Assembly: GCA_947375185.1 (NCBI GenBank) | Contig: CANCEU010000005.1 | Span: 1-64,000, forward strand | Reading direction: 5' to 3' | Source of the DNA: Chitinophagaceae bacterium | Lineage (GTDB): Bacteria; Bacteroidota; Bacteroidia; Chitinophagales; Chitinophagaceae | Length of the DNA stretch: 64,000 nucleotides | In this document: piece after piece, positions 60,431-64,000 of the stretch | Numbering within the stretch: the first letter of the stretch is position 1 | How the letters are laid out: each line of letters opens with the position of its first letter | Notes under the pieces: generated by a model | Seen by the model: only the letters and a program-made list of their open reading frames with translations | Told to the model about the DNA's origin: nothing | Database searches by the model: none | Program-made: the position numbers and the translations under genes

Positions 60431-61693
60431 CTAACTGAATAACTTTTGAATAAAATATAATGAAAAGAGCCCCAATATTGGCAATAACCACTGTGTTTGC
60501 TTTAAATAAAGCCATAAATAAACAAATAACAGGATTAAATAATACAAACAGATTTGTATGCTGTTCATGGATATATGTATAGTTTCAGCGCTGGTTTTTA
60601 AAAACCAATTATTGACAAAGTGATTAAAAAACAAAATGTATTGTTCAACTAAATTGCCCCAAAAAACAGTTAAAGAAAATTGAATTGGCAATATCAGCAA
60701 TATGCCTAGCCCGTATAAAATTAAATTACTTAGTGGCACCATGATGAAATTACTGACCAATACCCATCCAGCTATTTGATGAAAATGTAAAGCAAGTATT
60801 GGAAAAGTAGTAAGTTGAGCTGAGAGGCTCATGCAGCAGTTGCTCCATAAGAATTGGACAATAGGGTTGTTGATATTTAAAGATTTATAAAATAGTTTGT
60901 AAAATAAATGTATCCCAATTACTGCTGCATAGGAAAGCTGAAGGCCAATATGACTTAGGCTTTGCATATCAAATAATAAAAGTATCAGTATGCCTCCCGC
61001 AATGGTATTTAGCATAAAACTAGTAGCTCCCATAAATTTCCCAATCGTGTAAATACTAAAAAAGATGGAAGCTCTAACTATAGAAGGGCTTGCGAATGCC
61101 ATTAAAGTGTATGTCCATACACCAATTAATAACGCAATTAATTCTACAAATAGGTACAGCTGTTTCCTGGGAAGAAAGATTGTTATGCGTTTTAGATTTT
61201 TAAACAATATTTCCAAATGCATTCCACTTATAGCAATGATATGGATAATTCCTAATTGTGTATATGCGTTAACAATGGATTGATCCATATCCATTTTTAC
61301 ACCTAGTAAAATAGCCATAGCAAATCCATTGGCTTCTTTTGTAAAAATTGTTTTATTTATTTTTTCAATAACCCAGTTTCTACATGAAATAATGATTTGA
61401 TTGGGATAAGAAATTGTAAATAATGAATGTTTTTGGGAAGCTAATTGAATAGCAATACCCCATCCAATTAAAGCAATGTAAATGCAAATGCTCGAAATAA
61501 TATTCGTTTTCTTTATTAAAGAAAGAAGAAAAAGTATGCCTATACTAAAAATAAAAATAGTGATGGCAATAGTATTCGATATTGAACTAGAACAGGAAAT
61601 GCTTTTTTGTGCAATGAGTATTCCAATTAATAAAAAGGTAGCAATAAAAACCAACGGATGAGAAGCTCTCCATCTAATATAGGCATGTTGCAT
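60431..61693 (-). CDS. ComEC/Rec2-family membrane protein, short form
   Basis: LGIIHIIAISGMHLEILF, FASPSIVRASIFFSIYTIGKFMG, LQLSYAAVIGIHLF; 420 aa. Confidence 0.88.
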   Translation of the reverse strand: MQHAYIRWRASHPLVFIATFLLIGILIAQKSISCSSSISNTIAITIFIFSIGILFLLSLIKKTNIISSICIYIALIGWGIAIQLASQKHSLFTISYPNQIIISCRNWVIEKINKTIFTKEANGFAMAILLGVKMDMDQSIVNAYTQLGIIHIIAISGMHLEILFKNLKRITIFLPRKQLYLFVELIALLIGVWTYTLMAFASPSIVRASIFFSIYTIGKFMGATSFMLNTIAGGILILLLFDMQSLSHIGLQLSYAAVIGIHLFYKLFYKSLNINNPIVQFLWSNCCMSLSAQLTTFPILALHFHQIAGWVLVSNFIMVPLSNLILYGLGILLILPIQFSLTVFWGNLVEQYILFFNHFVNNWFLKTSAETIHISMNSIQICLYYLILLFVYLWLYLKQTQWLLPILGLFSLYFIQKLFS

Positions 61694-61735
61694 TGGCTAA
61701 TCTATGCCAATTAATAGAATGTAATTTTTCGGTAT

Positions 61736-62440
61736 TTACTTTGAACCTAAAAGGAAAACTGCCAGTTTTTTATGCAGCTCCGGCTTGTTGTTTTTCCAAT
61801 ATCCAATGGTAGCAGTTTTGATGAATTCATTGGGTGCAGTAATATCCACACCGACACACAATTTTGTTTGTGGGTGACAATTTTGAATAATTGCTTCCAA
61901 TAACTGATTGTTTCTATAAGGTGTTTCAATAAACAATTGGGTGCAACCTCGTAAATTGGCATCTGCCTCTATTGCTTGAATTTTCTTTTTTCTTTCGGTC
62001 GCGTCTATTGGCAAGTAGCCATGAAATTGAAAATTTTGTCCATTCATGCCGCTGGCCATTAATGCAAGTAGTAAAGAAGATGGCGCTGTGTAGGGCTTTA
62101 CGATGGCGCCTATTTCTTGTGCGGCAGCCACTAATATTTGCCCAGGATCTGCAATGCCAGCACAGCCAGCTTCAGAAACGATACCAATATTTTTACCCTG
62201 CTTAAGTAATTGTGTAAAGGATTGTATTTGTTCGGCTTCCACTTTATGTATTGCATGCCAAACATAATGGTCAATTACCATTTCCTTCCAAACCTTTTTA
62301 AAAAAACGCCTTGTAGTTTTTTCATTTTCAACAAAAAATGCATCACATTGAGCTATCCATTTTTGGGTGTCAGCAGGAATTGCTTCCCAACCATCTTCAT
62401 GCAACAGCATGGGCAATAGATATACGTTACCAATATTCAT
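61736..62440 (-). CDS. RsmI/tetrapyrrole-methylase-like SAM methyltransferase (start corrected to 62440)
   Basis: GNVYLLPMLLHEDGW, FFVENEKTTRRFFKK, GIVSEAGCAGIADPGQILV, LFIETPYRNNQLLEAI; ATG overlaps upstream stop by 1 nt (TAATG). Confidence 0.88.
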   Translation of the reverse strand: MNIGNVYLLPMLLHEDGWEAIPADTQKWIAQCDAFFVENEKTTRRFFKKVWKEMVIDHYVWHAIHKVEAEQIQSFTQLLKQGKNIGIVSEAGCAGIADPGQILVAAAQEIGAIVKPYTAPSSLLLALMASGMNGQNFQFHGYLPIDATERKKKIQAIEADANLRGCTQLFIETPYRNNQLLEAIIQNCHPQTKLCVGVDITAPNEFIKTATIGYWKNNKPELHKKLAVFLLGSK

Positions 62441-63201
62441 TAGTTGTTGTCTTTTATCTCTTGTGTATTTAAATGCGCGGCAATTAAAGCGTAAAAAGGT
62501 GCTGTCATCCATCCAATTACTGGTACTAAATGCATAATATAAAATACAATACCATTTGCAATTGGAAGTCCTTTATGGGTACTCACATAATTGGCAGCTG
62601 ATATTCTTGATTTCTTTTCGGTTGCTAATCCGTAATCTAACATTGCATATCCAAAATAGTAACACTCCATAAGAATTGTAAAAATTGGAGTAAACCAACC
62701 TATGATTGGTATGGTGCATACCAGGATAATTGGGATTAAATAAACGATTTGCCAAAGCATATTTGTGAGACTCAACTTTATTGCACGAATTACTAAACTG
62801 ATATAGTCTACCCATTTAAATTCAAACATTTCGTTGTTTTGAATGGCAGCAATCCGTAAATGTTGATATGAAAATATAGGAGCAAATAAAATGAGAAAAA
62901 TAAATTTGAATAGGGCAAAATAGAATAACAAGAGGGTAAACCATAGCCAAAAGCTTCCCATAGTAATGAAAAAGCCAATCAAATCATTTCCCAAAGCATC
63001 TACCCATGATTTTAATCCGGTTTTCAAAATGATCCATTCGATAAACAAGCTGGAAGTTTGACTAAAATATGTAATTCCTGTTACAAAAAGGAATGCATAG
63101 ATAATTCCAGGAATTATCATCCACCTCCACATGCGATGCTGCATGATGAATTTGTGTGCTAAAAAAAATGCACGAATGGAAATGATTAATTCTTTTAGCA
63201 A
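62440..63201 (-). CDS. EI24-domain-like membrane protein
   Basis: Multi-TM; FAPIFSYQHLRIAAIQ, LVPVIGWMTAPFYALIAAHL. Confidence 0.75.
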   Translation of the reverse strand: MLKELIISIRAFFLAHKFIMQHRMWRWMIIPGIIYAFLFVTGITYFSQTSSLFIEWIILKTGLKSWVDALGNDLIGFFITMGSFWLWFTLLLFYFALFKFIFLILFAPIFSYQHLRIAAIQNNEMFEFKWVDYISLVIRAIKLSLTNMLWQIVYLIPIILVCTIPIIGWFTPIFTILMECYYFGYAMLDYGLATEKKSRISAANYVSTHKGLPIANGIVFYIMHLVPVIGWMTAPFYALIAAHLNTQEIKDNN

Positions 63202-63237
63202 TTGATTGGTTTTGCAGTAAAGGTACGAAGTCCTAAA

Positions 63238-63891
63238 TTAGGATTGCATTTTGGTTCCATAAGCTAAGTCGCCTGCATCTCCTAGGCCCGGAATAATATA
63301 GCTATGATCGTTTAATGTGTCATCTATGTCACCGCACCAAATTGGTATATCCTTACCCAGTGCCGCTTCCACTGTTTCAATTCCTTTTTTACTTGCAATG
63401 GCAACGACAATATGCAATGCAGCAGGAGTTTGATTTTTTGTAATTGACTTGATAGTCTCTACTAATGAAGCTCCAGTTGCCAACATAGGGTCGGATACAA
63501 TTACAATGCGATTATTTAAATCGGGACAGCTCATATATTCAATACTTATTTCAAAACTACCATCATCGTGATGTTTTCTATAAGCTGAAATAAACGCATT
63601 ATCGGCCTTGTCAAAATAATTAAGCATGCCTTGATGCAATGGAAGTCCTGCTCTTAAAATTGTTGCTAAAACAGGTTGTTCAGCTAATACTTTAGATTGA
63701 TGTATGCCTAAAGGAGTTGTAGTTGGCACAATTTTATTGGGCATTAATTTGCTCATCTCATAAGCTGCCACTTCTCCTATGCGCTCTAAATTTCTTCTAA
63801 AACGCATTCTATCATTTTGCACATTTACATCTCTTAATTCTGCAACCCAATTGCTTAATAAACTATGCTTTTCACTTAAATGATAAACCAT
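63238..63891 (-). CDS. upp: Uracil phosphoribosyltransferase
   Basis: ILRAGLPLHQGMLNYFDKA, IVSDPMLATGASLVETI, ending LGDAGDLAYGTK. Confidence 0.94.
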   Translation of the reverse strand: MVYHLSEKHSLLSNWVAELRDVNVQNDRMRFRRNLERIGEVAAYEMSKLMPNKIVPTTTPLGIHQSKVLAEQPVLATILRAGLPLHQGMLNYFDKADNAFISAYRKHHDDGSFEISIEYMSCPDLNNRIVIVSDPMLATGASLVETIKSITKNQTPAALHIVVAIASKKGIETVEAALGKDIPIWCGDIDDTLNDHSYIIPGLGDAGDLAYGTKMQS

Positions 63892-63933
63892 TGCGCTAAA
63901 TTTTTTCCAAAACTAAGTTTCTTCGGGCCAATT

Positions 63934-64000
63934 TTAAAATAATTTAAATACATCTCCATCAAATAACCCTTTATCGCTCAATTTTAAGTGCGGGATAACA
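63934..64000 (-). CDS. C-terminal fragment of a protein; possibly adenine deaminase
   Basis: Reverse complement VIPHLKLSDKGLFDGDVFKLF*; resembles adenine deaminase C-termini from memory only. Confidence 0.4.
   Translation of the reverse strand, partial: VIPHLKLSDKGLFDGDVFKLF

Overview
This is a Bacteroidetes-type chromosomal window, probably Chitinophagaceae-like. The evidence is low GC, TAnnTTTG-type -7 boxes, gliding genes gldD/gldE/gldH, a Bacteroidetes-type mS38-like mini ribosomal protein, and DUF4834/DUF3109 proteins. It is densely packed with core genes on both strands: rimP-nusA-infB, a SurA-like PPIase, a PurF-like protein, a KAS III/manC/kpsF cluster, recQ, chrA, an RND efflux pair, a GH130-like lipoprotein, typA, obg, asd, ligA, yicC, gldH plus a two-component system, a formimidoylglutamase-like protein, a D-Ala-D-Ala carboxypeptidase, mutL, an M3 peptidase, ricT-like/holB, gpx, comF, radA, rng, HU, mutY, gldE-gldD, lutB, purH, a short ComEC-like protein, an RsmI-like methyltransferase and upp. 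I saw no tRNA, rRNA, CRISPR array, phage or IS element. The most interesting signals are in RNA leaders. (1) A roughly 250-nt structured leader upstream of asd has a canonical promoter, a possible 14-codon Lys-rich mini-ORF, mutually exclusive antiterminator and terminator stems, and two more hairpins. (2) An intrinsic-terminator hairpin, itself encoded as an 11-codon mini-ORF, lies between the promoter and the rimP start of the rimP-nusA-infB operon; this suggests attenuation or NusA feedback. (3) A near-perfect 19-bp hairpin sits inside the first codons of the GH130-like lipoprotein gene. (4) A 31-codon mS38-like (AURKAIP1/COX24) gene is absent from the ORF track and is followed by a 12-bp hairpin before the RNase G/E gene. 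All functional claims are inferences from reading the sequence; no searches or folding calculations were run.
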